A stretch of DNA of 64,000 bases, from the NCBI RefSeq assembly GCF_011290505.1, contig NZ_JAANPV010000006.1:186001-250000 (forward strand). The letters run 5' to 3'. The stretch comes from Paenalcaligenes suwonensis. Lineage in GTDB: Bacteria > Pseudomonadota > Gammaproteobacteria > Burkholderiales > Burkholderiaceae_B. The first letter of the stretch is position 1. Every line of letters begins with the position of its first letter. The notes under the pieces were generated by a model. The model saw nothing but the letters and a program-made list of their open reading frames with translations, searched no databases and was not told where the DNA came from. Below, piece after piece: positions 1 to 8,222 of the stretch. A program made the position numbers and the translations under genes.

Positions 1-247
1 CATCAACCTCAGTAACTTGATGGATGCGTATTCCGCTGCTGTGGAAAACAACCTGAGCTTGGTGGTTCAGTATTTATCTGTATATGTCATTGTCGCAGCC
101 GTCCCTATGGGGCTAGCCAGCATCTATGGCATGAACATCCCTTTACCTTTCCAGGATGAACCGTACGCCTTGGCAACACTCGCTGGTATTGCCCTGATTA
201 TCGCCACGTTGTTGGTGGTCACCCTCAAGGTCCGTCGGATCCTCTAA
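1..247 (+). CDS. CorA-family divalent cation transporter, C-terminal fragment
   Basis: This is the last 81 codons of a gene that begins before the window; the frame is open to the left edge. It holds the two C-terminal membrane helices of the CorA/CmaX family with the signature YGMN between them, followed by PLPFQDEP, the short loop at the pore mouth. The end is a basic tail, usual for CorA proteins. CorA proteins are pentameric inner-membrane channels for Mg2+, Co2+ or Ni2+. The substrate cannot be read from the fragment. It is the first of three tandem paralogues and lies 16 bp before the next one. Confidence 0.85.
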   Translation, partial: INLSNLMDAYSAAVENNLSLVVQYLSVYVIVAAVPMGLASIYGMNIPLPFQDEPYALATLAGIALIIATLLVVTLKVRRIL

Positions 248-263
248 GTTTCTGGAGAAACCC

Positions 264-1214
264 ATGCTGCACATTTACAAAAGCGATGCCCAAGGCTCCC
301 TCATTACGGTTAACGAGATCACCCACAACAGCTTGGTGTACTTGGAAAACCCCACAGCCGCAGAAATTCAAAGCACGGCTAAAACACTGAATATTCCTCT
401 GGATTTCTTCGAAGACTCACTGGACAAGAACGAGCTACCACGCATAGAAAAATCCAGCAGTGCCTCGCTAATCGTAGTGAATGCCCCTGTGCGTGTATCA
501 GAAGAAAGCGCCAAAGACGGTGTGCCCTACAAAACTGCGCCTATTGGCGTGATCCACACACAAGATAATCTGGTGATTGTCGCTCGTGAAAAACTGCCTT
601 TTATTGCTGACCTTATCAAAGGAAAATACGGCGACTACCAGTCTTTCATGAAAACCCGCATCAGCTTGCTGCTGTTCAAAGCTGTGTCTCTAGCCTTTGA
701 TCACAGTCTGCACCAGATCAATCATCAGGTCAGTGCACTACAGAAAAAGATCAAATCCTCGTACCACAACAACGAGCTGTTTGGCCTGATCAACCTGAAC
801 AAAAGCTTGGTGTACTTCTCTACCTCGTTAAGCGCCATGTCTATTTTGTACAAGCGCTTGATGGAAGGTATGGATATCAAAATTCACGACGAAGAAAAAA
901 CCCGTCTGAACGATATCTTGATCGACATCCAGCAATCGGCTGAGATTACCGAAATGCGTCGTGAAAGCCTGAGCAACCTGATGGATGCTTACGCTGCCAT
1001 TATTCACAACAACCTGAACTCCGTGCTGAAAATGCTTACCACGCTGACCATTGTGATGATTATTCCCACAATGATAGGCAGCATTTTCTCGATGAACGTG
1101 GCTTTGCCGTATGAAGAAGAGTGGATATCCACAGTCGTGGTCAGTAGCGCCATGGTGCTAATTAGCGCCTTCTTAGTGGTGCTGTTCTACAAGAAAAAGT
1201 ACCTGCGCCTCTAA
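264..1214 (+). CDS. CorA-family protein with variant SMN signature
   Basis: This 316-residue protein has the usual length and layout of the short CorA family: a soluble N-terminal funnel domain (about residues 1-250), two helices near the C-terminus and a basic tail. A TGGAGAAA Shine-Dalgarno sequence precedes the ATG. The pore signature reads S276-M277-N278, not GMN, although both tandem neighbours keep GMN at the matching place. In characterised CorA proteins the glycine of GMN is needed for transport. This copy may therefore have altered selectivity, act only in mixed oligomers, or be inactive; that is inference. Family assignment is firm, function is not. Confidence 0.85.
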   Translation: MLHIYKSDAQGSLITVNEITHNSLVYLENPTAAEIQSTAKTLNIPLDFFEDSLDKNELPRIEKSSSASLIVVNAPVRVSEESAKDGVPYKTAPIGVIHTQDNLVIVAREKLPFIADLIKGKYGDYQSFMKTRISLLLFKAVSLAFDHSLHQINHQVSALQKKIKSSYHNNELFGLINLNKSLVYFSTSLSAMSILYKRLMEGMDIKIHDEEKTRLNDILIDIQQSAEITEMRRESLSNLMDAYAAIIHNNLNSVLKMLTTLTIVMIIPTMIGSIFSMNVALPYEEEWISTVVVSSAMVLISAFLVVLFYKKKYLRL

Positions 1215-1256
1215 TAGCGCCCTGCCCTTGGAACCCATTTCGCACGAGAAACCATC

Positions 1257-2201
1257 ATGAAAACTATCTACTGCAGCCGTAACAACGAGCTCACCAAAGT
1301 TGAAAAAATTCGCCAAAACAGCTGGGTGCAACTGATCAACCCAACCTTAGACGAAATTCACGACGTAGCCGCCACCTTGAACTTGCCCATCGAGTTCTTA
1401 AACGATGCGCTGGATTCAGATGAACGCCCACGCATCGAACACCGCGGCCCCGCCACCTTGCTGATGCTGCACATTCCCTACAGCGACCCTAACGTCAAAA
1501 ACCTGTACGACGATGTGAAATACAAAACCATTCCATTTGGCATCATCCTAACCGGTGGGCACATGGTAACGGTGTGCAAAGAAAATGGCTTTATCAACAA
1601 AGACTTCTTTGTGCAGCAAGGTTTAATTTTGGATGAGCACAACCAGAGCTACAACCTGTTTGCCATTTTGAATCAGGTAGCTCACGTGTTTGCTGATGCC
1701 AGTAAAACGCTGGATGACGCCATTAGCAAAGCGGAAGACGAACTGTCAAAGTCGTACCGCAACCAAGAGCTATACACCTTGCTGTACCTGAACGAAAGTT
1801 TGATCTACCTAACCACCGCTCTGAAAAACCTCATGCACGTGATGAACCGTATGCAGCAAGACAATCCGCTGCCTATGGACTCACGTGCCAAGCTGCTGTT
1901 TGAAGAGGCGTTGGTAGAGGTTGAGCAGGTGTACTCCATTACCAAGATCAGCCAGATCAACCTGAATAACGTGATGGATGCGTACGGCAACATTATTCAA
2001 AATAACGTTAGCCACATTGTGAAGTTGCTAACTGCTGTGACGATTGTGCTGTCCATTCCTACGCTGATCGCCAGCATTTACGGGATGAACGTGCCACTGC
2101 CTTATCAAGATGAGCCGGGTGCCTTTACGGCCATTATCATCAGCATGGTGGTGATTAGCGGAGTTGTGGCGTTGTTCTTCCAGAAGAAACGTTACTTCTA
2201 A
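1257..2201 (+). CDS. CorA-family divalent cation transporter
   Basis: This is the third tandem CorA paralogue, 314 residues, starting 42 bp after the second. The cytoplasmic domain fills about residues 1-250. The first C-terminal helix ends in the intact pore signature G276-M277-N278 followed by VPLPYQDEP, and a second helix and a short basic tail close the protein. Expected role: divalent cation flux, Mg2+, Co2+ or similar, across the inner membrane as a pentamer. It is likely co-transcribed with the two copies before it, since a strong terminator follows directly. Mixed pentamers among the three paralogues are possible but not shown. Confidence 0.87.
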   Translation: MKTIYCSRNNELTKVEKIRQNSWVQLINPTLDEIHDVAATLNLPIEFLNDALDSDERPRIEHRGPATLLMLHIPYSDPNVKNLYDDVKYKTIPFGIILTGGHMVTVCKENGFINKDFFVQQGLILDEHNQSYNLFAILNQVAHVFADASKTLDDAISKAEDELSKSYRNQELYTLLYLNESLIYLTTALKNLMHVMNRMQQDNPLPMDSRAKLLFEEALVEVEQVYSITKISQINLNNVMDAYGNIIQNNVSHIVKLLTAVTIVLSIPTLIASIYGMNVPLPYQDEPGAFTAIIISMVVISGVVALFFQKKRYF

Positions 2202-2213
2202 GCGAATGAGAAA

Positions 2214-2239
2214 AAGCCCAGCACATGCTGGGCTTTTTT
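2214..2239 (+). terminator. Intrinsic terminator after the corA cluster
   Basis: A perfect 10-bp stem, AAGCCCAGCA with TGCTGGGCTT, with a 2-nt spacer is followed by a run of T. It starts 13 bp after the third corA stop. It also has A residues on its left side, so it could serve the convergent exchanger gene as well. Confidence 0.85.
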
Positions 2240-2262
2240 ATTGCTGCTTTCTCCCTCGTTAC

Positions 2263-3960
2263 TCACCCCAGCAACAGCACAATCACCATCCCCCACAGCG
2301 TCAAAAACGTATTGCTAATCGCGTAAGGCACGGTATACCCCAGCATAGGCACGTTACTTTTAGCCGCCTCTGCCACCATCGCTACTGATGCCGTACTGGT
2401 ACGTGCGCCCCCGCAGCACCCTAGGTTAATGGCTGGGTCAAAGCGGAAGATGTATTTGCCGATTAACGGCGCAAGCAACATGGGTAAGCTGGTCGCAAAT
2501 AAGCCCCAGAAAAACAGCTCTATCCCTACTTCTTTTACCCCTTGGATAAAGGTAGGCCCAGCGGTAATGCCTACAACGGCAATAAATACGTTTAACCCTA
2601 CCGAGTTCATAAACCATAGGGTGGCGCTAGGTACACTGCCCAGTTTGGGCTTAAAGCTGCGTAACCAGCCAAAGATCAAACCGGCTATCAACGCACCACC
2701 CGAGGTAGATAGGGTAATGGGTACCCCACCTATAGGCACAACGATTGCCCCTACCAAGCCCCCCAGCACAATACCGGAACCCACAAACACCATGTCAGTC
2801 ACGCTGGTGGGTCTGTCGGCAAAACCGAATTCTTCAATGACAGACTCCACATGTTTGCGACTACCGCTCACGCTCACAATGTCACCACGGTGCAATTTGG
2901 TTTGTGCCTGTACGGGGATTTCTACCCCTACGGAACCACGACGTATACGAGTGACATAGACCCCACGTGCGCACGGGCTTTTAGATAGCTCTAGCAATGT
3001 TTTGCCGTTCGCATTTTTGCTGGTAACCACGACATCGATGGATTCAATAGGGATCTGCAACAGCTCTTGATCGGCTACCTCTTCGGCGCGATTAGACCAG
3101 TCCACTAAGGTCTCGTGCCTACCCGACACTGCCACCACATCCCCCACTTGCAATACCGTATTGCCATCAAACTCGATGATCTTGCCATTGCGGCGCAGGT
3201 TTTCTAGGAACAGGCGCTCACCGCCCGTCATGCCCGCCTCAGCTTCGGCCACTGTTTTACCCGCAATAAAGTCTGGCTTGGTTAGTTTGAACGCACGCAC
3301 AATGTACTGGTACCACGCCGACTGAATGCCGCCGTCTGGCTCGCCTTCAGACATTTCTTTTTCGTAACGGGCACATTCATCCTGCAAGTTGATGCGCAAG
3401 ATTTTGGGTCCTAGGTACGCAATAATCCAACCCGTACCCACCGTACCAAACAAGTACGTTACAGCATAGGCCACTGGAATTGCATCTAGCTGTGCCTGAA
3501 TTTGATCGGCACTCATATCCAGCCTGTTAATGGCATCGGTTGCCAAGCCAATAGAGGCTGAAATGGTTTGTGTACCGGCCAATAAGCCCGCCGCCAAACC
3601 GGGGCCATAGCCCGACAACACCGCGGCCAAATACACCGAAAACAAGCACAGGCACGACACCACAATGGCAAACACCGCTTGCGGTAACCCGTCGTTCGCC
3701 ACCCCACGTACAAACTGCGGCCCCACACCAAAGCCCACCGCAAACAGGAACATGATGAAAAACACCGACTTAATGTGCGGTGAAATATCTATGCCTATCT
3801 GACCAATAATCACCCCAGCCAGCAGCGTACCCGTCACAGAACCTAAGCTAAAGCTGCCAAATTTCTTTCCACCTATCCAATAGCCAGCCGCTAAGGCTAG
3901 AAAAATTGCCAGTTCAGGATAGCTACGTAAGGTTTGCTCTATCCAATGCCAAATTGCCAT
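2263..3960 (-). CDS. AspT/YidE-family membrane exchanger
   Basis: This 565-residue protein matches the aspartate:alanine exchanger (AspT/YidE/YbjL) family. An N-terminal set of membrane helices (about residues 15-190) is followed by a soluble region with two RCK_C/TrkA-C-like domains (about 205-370) and a second set of helices (about 380-565). AspT itself swaps aspartate for alanine in a decarboxylation-driven proton cycle, while many homologues have no known substrate. Here it lies 76 bp downstream of an Orn/Lys/Arg-type decarboxylase on the same strand, so exchange of that enzyme's substrate and product is a reasonable guess. AGGGGG stands just before the ATG. Confidence 0.82.
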   Translation of the reverse strand: MAIWHWIEQTLRSYPELAIFLALAAGYWIGGKKFGSFSLGSVTGTLLAGVIIGQIGIDISPHIKSVFFIMFLFAVGFGVGPQFVRGVANDGLPQAVFAIVVSCLCLFSVYLAAVLSGYGPGLAAGLLAGTQTISASIGLATDAINRLDMSADQIQAQLDAIPVAYAVTYLFGTVGTGWIIAYLGPKILRINLQDECARYEKEMSEGEPDGGIQSAWYQYIVRAFKLTKPDFIAGKTVAEAEAGMTGGERLFLENLRRNGKIIEFDGNTVLQVGDVVAVSGRHETLVDWSNRAEEVADQELLQIPIESIDVVVTSKNANGKTLLELSKSPCARGVYVTRIRRGSVGVEIPVQAQTKLHRGDIVSVSGSRKHVESVIEEFGFADRPTSVTDMVFVGSGIVLGGLVGAIVVPIGGVPITLSTSGGALIAGLIFGWLRSFKPKLGSVPSATLWFMNSVGLNVFIAVVGITAGPTFIQGVKEVGIELFFWGLFATSLPMLLAPLIGKYIFRFDPAINLGCCGGARTSTASVAMVAEAAKSNVPMLGYTVPYAISNTFLTLWGMVIVLLLG

Positions 3961-3979
3961 ATTTCCCCCTACTACGCCA

Positions 3980-4014
3980 ATAACGGCCAGAACTACTGCT
4001 AGTCTGGCCGTTAT
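3980..4014 (-). promoter_or_regulatory. Hairpin between decarboxylase and exchanger genes
   Basis: A perfect 12-bp inverted repeat, ATAACGGCCAGA with TCTGGCCGTTAT, has an 11-nt loop. No T run follows on either strand, so it reads better as an mRNA-stabilising, processing or partial-attenuation hairpin inside an operon than as a terminator. Confidence 0.55.
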
Positions 4015-4036
4015 GCGTGATTAACCCATAGGTGCG

Positions 4037-6724
4037 TTAACGAATTTTCAGTAACTGTAGACCACGGCTAGCTTCATAGCCATGCACTTCTTTCACGTCC
4101 AACTTACGCATGAATTCGATAGTGTCACGGCTAATCACTTGCCCCGGTACCAAGATAGGAAAACCAGGTGGGTATGGAATCACCATTTTGGCCGACACCA
4201 TAGGTGGACCATCTTTTAAGCGCTTATCGCATTCCTCGCTGTTTAAGGCTACGTATTCGCAGTTCTCTTCTTTCCAACTCATGAAGAAGGCCTCACGAAT
4301 ATCGCCCTCTACCGCGACAGCACCATTGCTGTCATGACGGAACTTCTCGTGAAAGTGGCTAAAGTTGGGCAAATCAGGAACATCGTGCATCAAGCTGTTT
4401 ACACGCTCTTCAAAACGCAGTCGCCCTTGTTCACCTGTTTTCGTCAGTTTTTCTTCCACATCACTAGAAATTTCCAGCAAGACACGGATTAAGTGCGCCA
4501 CGTCACTGCGTGTGTTGTTGATGTTGGACTGTAGCAAGACCGAGTTACGCGACGTCTTGTTCAGCTGAATATCAAACTTGTCCGCCAACAGCTGTTTAAA
4601 CTGTGTACCGTCAAAACCTGCCGTACCACACACCAAGGTAATGCGTGTTGGGTCTAGGAAGAACTCGTCATCCCTAATGCTGCACACAGCATCATCCCAG
4701 TTCGTGCCTTCTACCAAGAAATCTTGGAAACCACTTTGGCGGAATTCAGCAGGAATCATCTTGTCTGCGCCCAGCACTTGGAAATAACGCGAAATCAGCG
4801 GATGTTTGTTAATTTGGCTGCGTATATCAAAAGCAATTTGGATGGCGTTATTCACCAAGCCATAGCCTTCTAGTTCCATTTGTCTACGCGCCACGTCCAG
4901 CGAAGCAATAAGCTGCTGATTCGGGCTGGTGGTTGCATGGGTAAAGATGGCCTCATGCAACTGAGGTTCAATGCTATAAAAATCTACGTCTTTCACCAGC
5001 ACCATAGACCCCTGTCTAATGGCCGACATGGATTTATGCGTGGAGTTAGTCTGGTACACGCGCAAACGTACTAGGCGCGGATCAGGCAACAAGTAAGTGT
5101 TCAGCAACTGTTCTTCGCTTGGGTTGCTGCCTAACTCCTGTTGCTGGCGCTCATATTCTTCTACCGAGGCAGGATCAGTTAGCCATTTCTCTATGTACGC
5201 TGCAGCACCCATCGCGGTGCGTGGTCGTAAAAATGGCGACCAATGCGCAAAACCAAACCATGCCTCATCCCACAAGAACACCAAGTCAGGCTTGATCGCC
5301 AAGCATTCCAGCATCACGCGTCTGGTGTTATAGACATGCCCGTCAAAGGTGCAATTGGTCAGGTCTACCGCACGCACCTGATCCAACTTGCCTTCTTTTT
5401 TCAGGTTCAACAACGCACGTTTAATGTTTTGCAGTGGCACCGCACCATACATGGAGTATTCCTTCATGGGGAAGGCTTCCACGTAATACGGCTGCAAACC
5501 ACCTAACACCATGCCATAGTGGTGTGACTTATGGCAGTTCCTATCCACAATGATGATGTCGCCGGGCTGCGCAATGGCCATCAGCACCATTTTGTTCGAT
5601 GTACTAGTACCGTTAGTTACAAAAAAGCAGTGCTCTGCCCCAAAGGCTTTTGCCGCACGCTCTTGGGCTTTTTTGATGTTACCTGTAGGTTCTAACAAGC
5701 TGTCTAAGCCGCCGGTAGTCGCAGACGACTCAGCCAAGAACAGGTTCAAGCCATAGAACTCGCCCATGTCGCGAATCCAATCTGACTTAAATACCGATTT
5801 CCCACGAGCAATAGGCAGCGCGTGAAAGGTGCTAATGGGTTTGCTGGCGTAGCGTTTTAAGTTATCAAAAAACGGCGTTTGGTAACGTGCCCGCACCCCT
5901 TCCAAGATAGACAGGTGCAACTCCATAGGCTCTTCTACCGCGTACAGCACACGGCGTACACTCTTCGCACGTTCGTCGCTGGCAATATCTTCTGGACGTA
6001 GATCTGAAAGCAGGTAGATATCTAGCTCAGGGCGATAATTCGCTAAGGTTACCGCCAACTGCAAGGCCAAATGGCTTTCATCCACATGTACATCCAGCTC
6101 TTGAATTGCTTGATCTAACAGCGGTACGGACTGTTTACTTTTGAAATCAAAGCCTTCAAAGATAGCCACCGCGCAAATATTGCTATTCACTGAAATCGCA
6201 CAAAACGCATCTTGGAAGTTATCCACCACTACTGGCTCGTACACAAAGTCATCTTCTTTGCGGCGCTGTGCTCGCAATAGCTGCACGTTACGCTCTACAC
6301 GAGGACTGTTTCCAGGGGCTACGACCAATACCTCGAAATAGGGGCGGCCACCACCCAGGCTCTCGCCCTCATGGCGTACCTCACCATAATGGTCTACATC
6401 GTTACTGGCTTCCCATTCGCGCGAATCGTCTTTGTAATAGCGCGCCAAAATGGCAAAAGAAATGCGGCTAGCTAGCTCCACAAAGGCTGTACTGCGCCCT
6501 GCCTGTAAGTGTGCTGCCAACGTCGCCATCAAATGACGGCCTGGATAAGCATGCAGAATTTCTAGATCACGTAGGTGTTGGAATTTTTCTTGAACTACCT
6601 GATCTTGCCCCTCGTTGCGGGCCCATTTCTGGGCGGCCACTAAAAGTTCGCGCCAGAGGTCCGATCGCACGGCCCCCAGTGAAAATATCTGATCAAGGGA
6701 TGACGTACCTACTCGCGAGCTCAT
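4037..6724 (-). CDS. Orn/Lys/Arg-type PLP-dependent decarboxylase, N-terminally extended
   Basis: This 895-residue protein belongs to the fold-type I Orn/Lys/Arg decarboxylase family. Visible motifs include VTNGTSTSNK, DRNCHKSHHYG (ring-stacking His region), DEAWFGFAHW (cofactor Asp) and STHKS, whose Lys at residue 564 should bind PLP. In E. coli AdiA and LdcI that Lys lies near residue 370-390, so this protein has about 180 extra N-terminal residues before a wing-like region. The substrate (lysine, arginine, ornithine or other) is not readable. Cytoplasmic proton-consuming decarboxylation coupled to the downstream AspT-type exchanger would suit acid tolerance or energy gain; this is inference. 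AGGAG lies 7 bp before the ATG. Confidence 0.88.
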   Translation of the reverse strand: MSSRVGTSSLDQIFSLGAVRSDLWRELLVAAQKWARNEGQDQVVQEKFQHLRDLEILHAYPGRHLMATLAAHLQAGRSTAFVELASRISFAILARYYKDDSREWEASNDVDHYGEVRHEGESLGGGRPYFEVLVVAPGNSPRVERNVQLLRAQRRKEDDFVYEPVVVDNFQDAFCAISVNSNICAVAIFEGFDFKSKQSVPLLDQAIQELDVHVDESHLALQLAVTLANYRPELDIYLLSDLRPEDIASDERAKSVRRVLYAVEEPMELHLSILEGVRARYQTPFFDNLKRYASKPISTFHALPIARGKSVFKSDWIRDMGEFYGLNLFLAESSATTGGLDSLLEPTGNIKKAQERAAKAFGAEHCFFVTNGTSTSNKMVLMAIAQPGDIIIVDRNCHKSHHYGMVLGGLQPYYVEAFPMKEYSMYGAVPLQNIKRALLNLKKEGKLDQVRAVDLTNCTFDGHVYNTRRVMLECLAIKPDLVFLWDEAWFGFAHWSPFLRPRTAMGAAAYIEKWLTDPASVEEYERQQQELGSNPSEEQLLNTYLLPDPRLVRLRVYQTNSTHKSMSAIRQGSMVLVKDVDFYSIEPQLHEAIFTHATTSPNQQLIASLDVARRQMELEGYGLVNNAIQIAFDIRSQINKHPLISRYFQVLGADKMIPAEFRQSGFQDFLVEGTNWDDAVCSIRDDEFFLDPTRITLVCGTAGFDGTQFKQLLADKFDIQLNKTSRNSVLLQSNINNTRSDVAHLIRVLLEISSDVEEKLTKTGEQGRLRFEERVNSLMHDVPDLPNFSHFHEKFRHDSNGAVAVEGDIREAFFMSWKEENCEYVALNSEECDKRLKDGPPMVSAKMVIPYPPGFPILVPGQVISRDTIEFMRKLDVKEVHGYEASRGLQLLKIR

Positions 6725-6785
6725 ACTTTAACTCCTATACAGACCAGCTAGCCTCAGATGAGGCTGACTCAAAAAAGGGGGTTCT

Positions 6786-6855
6786 GTGAACCATACCGTA
6801 GTTCTATGCAACCAAATGTTTCTATTCAGCACAGAAAATAACAGCTATGGTTCAC
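6786..6855. promoter_or_regulatory. Widely spaced inverted repeat upstream of the decarboxylase
   Basis: GTGAACCATA (6786-6795) and its exact complement TATGGTTCAC (6846-6855) are separated by 50 bp, in the 179-bp gap upstream of the decarboxylase start. Centre spacing is 60 bp. This could be paired half-operators or a looped regulatory site. No known regulator is matched. Confidence 0.4.
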
Positions 6856-6903
6856 CGCACTTTTACTGAGTGTGTAGTCTATATAGCAGGGATGACACGC
6901 GAT

Positions 6904-7659
6904 TTACACCAACAAACGAGAACGCAGTTGCTCTAGATCAGCCGCATCAATTTTCAAGCCTTCTGTCACGTAATTCAGCACTGAACCGTACTGAGTATCT
7001 AGCTCATCAAAGCTTTGTTCTAAATACTGTGCGCTGACGCCCCACAAAATACGCATGACATCTTCACTCATGCCATATTCCGCTTTAAAGGAACGGTGAT
7101 AATACTGTTCGGTCAGCATGTAGTCCGCCAAGATATCATCACGATGCACTCCTAGCATGCTGAGCAGCAAAGCCGATGCAAAGCCGGTGCGGTCTTTACC
7201 AGCCGTACAATGCACCACCAAAGGCTCATCGGCAGCACATATCGTACGTAAACACTGCGAAAAGTGGGCTTGGTTATTTTGATGGAAGTCGTGATACATG
7301 CTTTGCATGTACTGGCTAGCTTGTTCTGGGGTCACATGCCCATGTTGCTGCACCATAGCATCTACCAAGCGGGCTACTTCAGGTTCGATGCCACACACAG
7401 TGTGCTGCAAGAACTGGTAGTTATACGGTTTTTTCTTACGCTCAAACTGCCCACGCAAATCTATACTTTGATTCACTTGCAAAGCTTGCAGCTGCACCTG
7501 GTCAGACGGTGTTAAATCGGCTAAGTGTGCAGATCTATACAACGTCTGCCAACGCACATGCCCGCCATCAACACTTTGGTATCCACCCAAATCACGAAAA
7601 TTCGTTACGCCTTCAAAAGCAACAGCACGTTGCCCTTGTACATTTTGCTCTGTATCCAT
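6904..7659 (-). CDS. Tyrosine/serine protein phosphatase-like protein
   Basis: This 251-residue protein carries the PTP loop VVHCTAGKDRTG (the CX5R motif, here C-TAGKD-R) preceded by the N-terminal FRDLGGY pattern typical of bacterial Y_phosphatase3 proteins. Such enzymes remove phosphate from phosphotyrosine, phosphoserine or phosphoinositides by a Cys-phosphate intermediate. No signal peptide is visible, so it should be cytoplasmic. I place the start at the ATG at 7659 because AGGAAGG lies just before it; a TTG eight codons upstream has no such site. It ends the minus-strand series after the tRNA and the 42-residue membrane protein. The physiological target is unknown. Confidence 0.85.
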   Translation of the reverse strand: MDTEQNVQGQRAVAFEGVTNFRDLGGYQSVDGGHVRWQTLYRSAHLADLTPSDQVQLQALQVNQSIDLRGQFERKKKPYNYQFLQHTVCGIEPEVARLVDAMVQQHGHVTPEQASQYMQSMYHDFHQNNQAHFSQCLRTICAADEPLVVHCTAGKDRTGFASALLLSMLGVHRDDILADYMLTEQYYHRSFKAEYGMSEDVMRILWGVSAQYLEQSFDELDTQYGSVLNYVTEGLKIDAADLEQLRSRLLV

Positions 7660-7706
7660 TAAACCTTCCTGTGACGAGTTCAAATTGGCAGGCTTCGCTA
7701 CGCTGC

Positions 7707-7835
7707 TTATTTCAGCCTATGGTCTGAATCCTGATCGTGCCGCTTCTGGCGGCTTTCCTCTATAACCTGCTTAAAACCTTTAACTACCAGGTACACCACG
7801 GCTATGGCACCAAAAATAAATAAGGCTATTCTCAT
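7707..7835 (-). CDS. Small membrane protein, 42 residues
   Basis: A short open frame encodes one hydrophobic helix (about residues 3-18, containing IALFIFGAIAVVYLVV), then a strongly charged tail rich in Lys, Arg, Asp and His. The ATG at 7835 is preceded by AGGGGTAAAGGCC, a good ribosome binding site. It lies 47 bp upstream of the phosphatase start on the same strand and could be cotranscribed with it. The N-in/N-out topology and function are unknown, and I recognise no family. The support is the ribosome site, the clear TM-plus-charged-tail design and the otherwise empty gap. Confidence 0.55.
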   Translation of the reverse strand: MRIALFIFGAIAVVYLVVKGFKQVIEESRQKRHDQDSDHRLK

Positions 7836-7922
7836 GGCCTTTACCCCTATTTGCGCTGATTTGTAGCCATTATAAAGGCTTAAGTAGACAAGTCTCGTAC
7901 AAACCCACTTTCTACAGGCAAC

Positions 7923-7945
7923 AAAAAACCCGCTTAAGCGGGTTT
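7923..7945 (-). terminator. Second minus-strand terminator after tRNA-Ser
   Basis: The perfect palindrome AACCCGCTTAAGCGGGTT is flanked on its left by an A run, which on the minus strand is a T run after the stem. It would stop read-through from tRNA-Ser or lysC. Confidence 0.7.
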
Positions 7946-7994
7946 GCTGACTGGCATCTACATGCCTACATTAGAACTACTACGCGCAGAAATG

Positions 7995-8019
7995 AAAAAA
8001 GCCCTTGATCAACAAGGGC
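7995..8019 (-). terminator. Terminator of tRNA-Ser
   Basis: GCCCTTG (8001-8007) pairs with CAAGGGC (8013-8019), and the A run at 7995-8000 gives a six-base T run on the minus strand. It begins 20 bp past the tRNA 3' end. Confidence 0.8.
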
Positions 8020-8038
8020 TTCGTTCAAATTTCGCTGG

Positions 8039-8128
8039 CGGGAATGGAGGGATTCGAACCCTCGATGCGGGTATAAGCCGCATGCTCCCTTAGCAGGGGA
8101 GTACCTTCAACCTCTCGGCCACATTCCC
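8039..8128 (-). tRNA. tRNA-Ser(GCT)
   Basis: The minus strand folds as a 90-nt tRNA with the long variable arm of serine tRNAs. GGGAATG at the 5' end pairs with CATTCCC at the 3' end. The anticodon stem is CTCCC/GGGAG around the loop CTGCTAA (anticodon GCT, reading AGC/AGU). The T arm contains GGTTCGAATCC, and the variable arm is GCATGCGG...CCGCATC. CCA is not encoded. It lies downstream of lysC on the same strand, as in other Burkholderiales. Confidence 0.95.
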
Positions 8129-8222
8129 AGCAAAAAAGCTATTCTAGCACGAGTAAAACTAATTTTGCTAGCCCTAGAACGTTTTTTTCCTCTGTACGCG
8201 AAAAATACCGCGTACTACCTAT

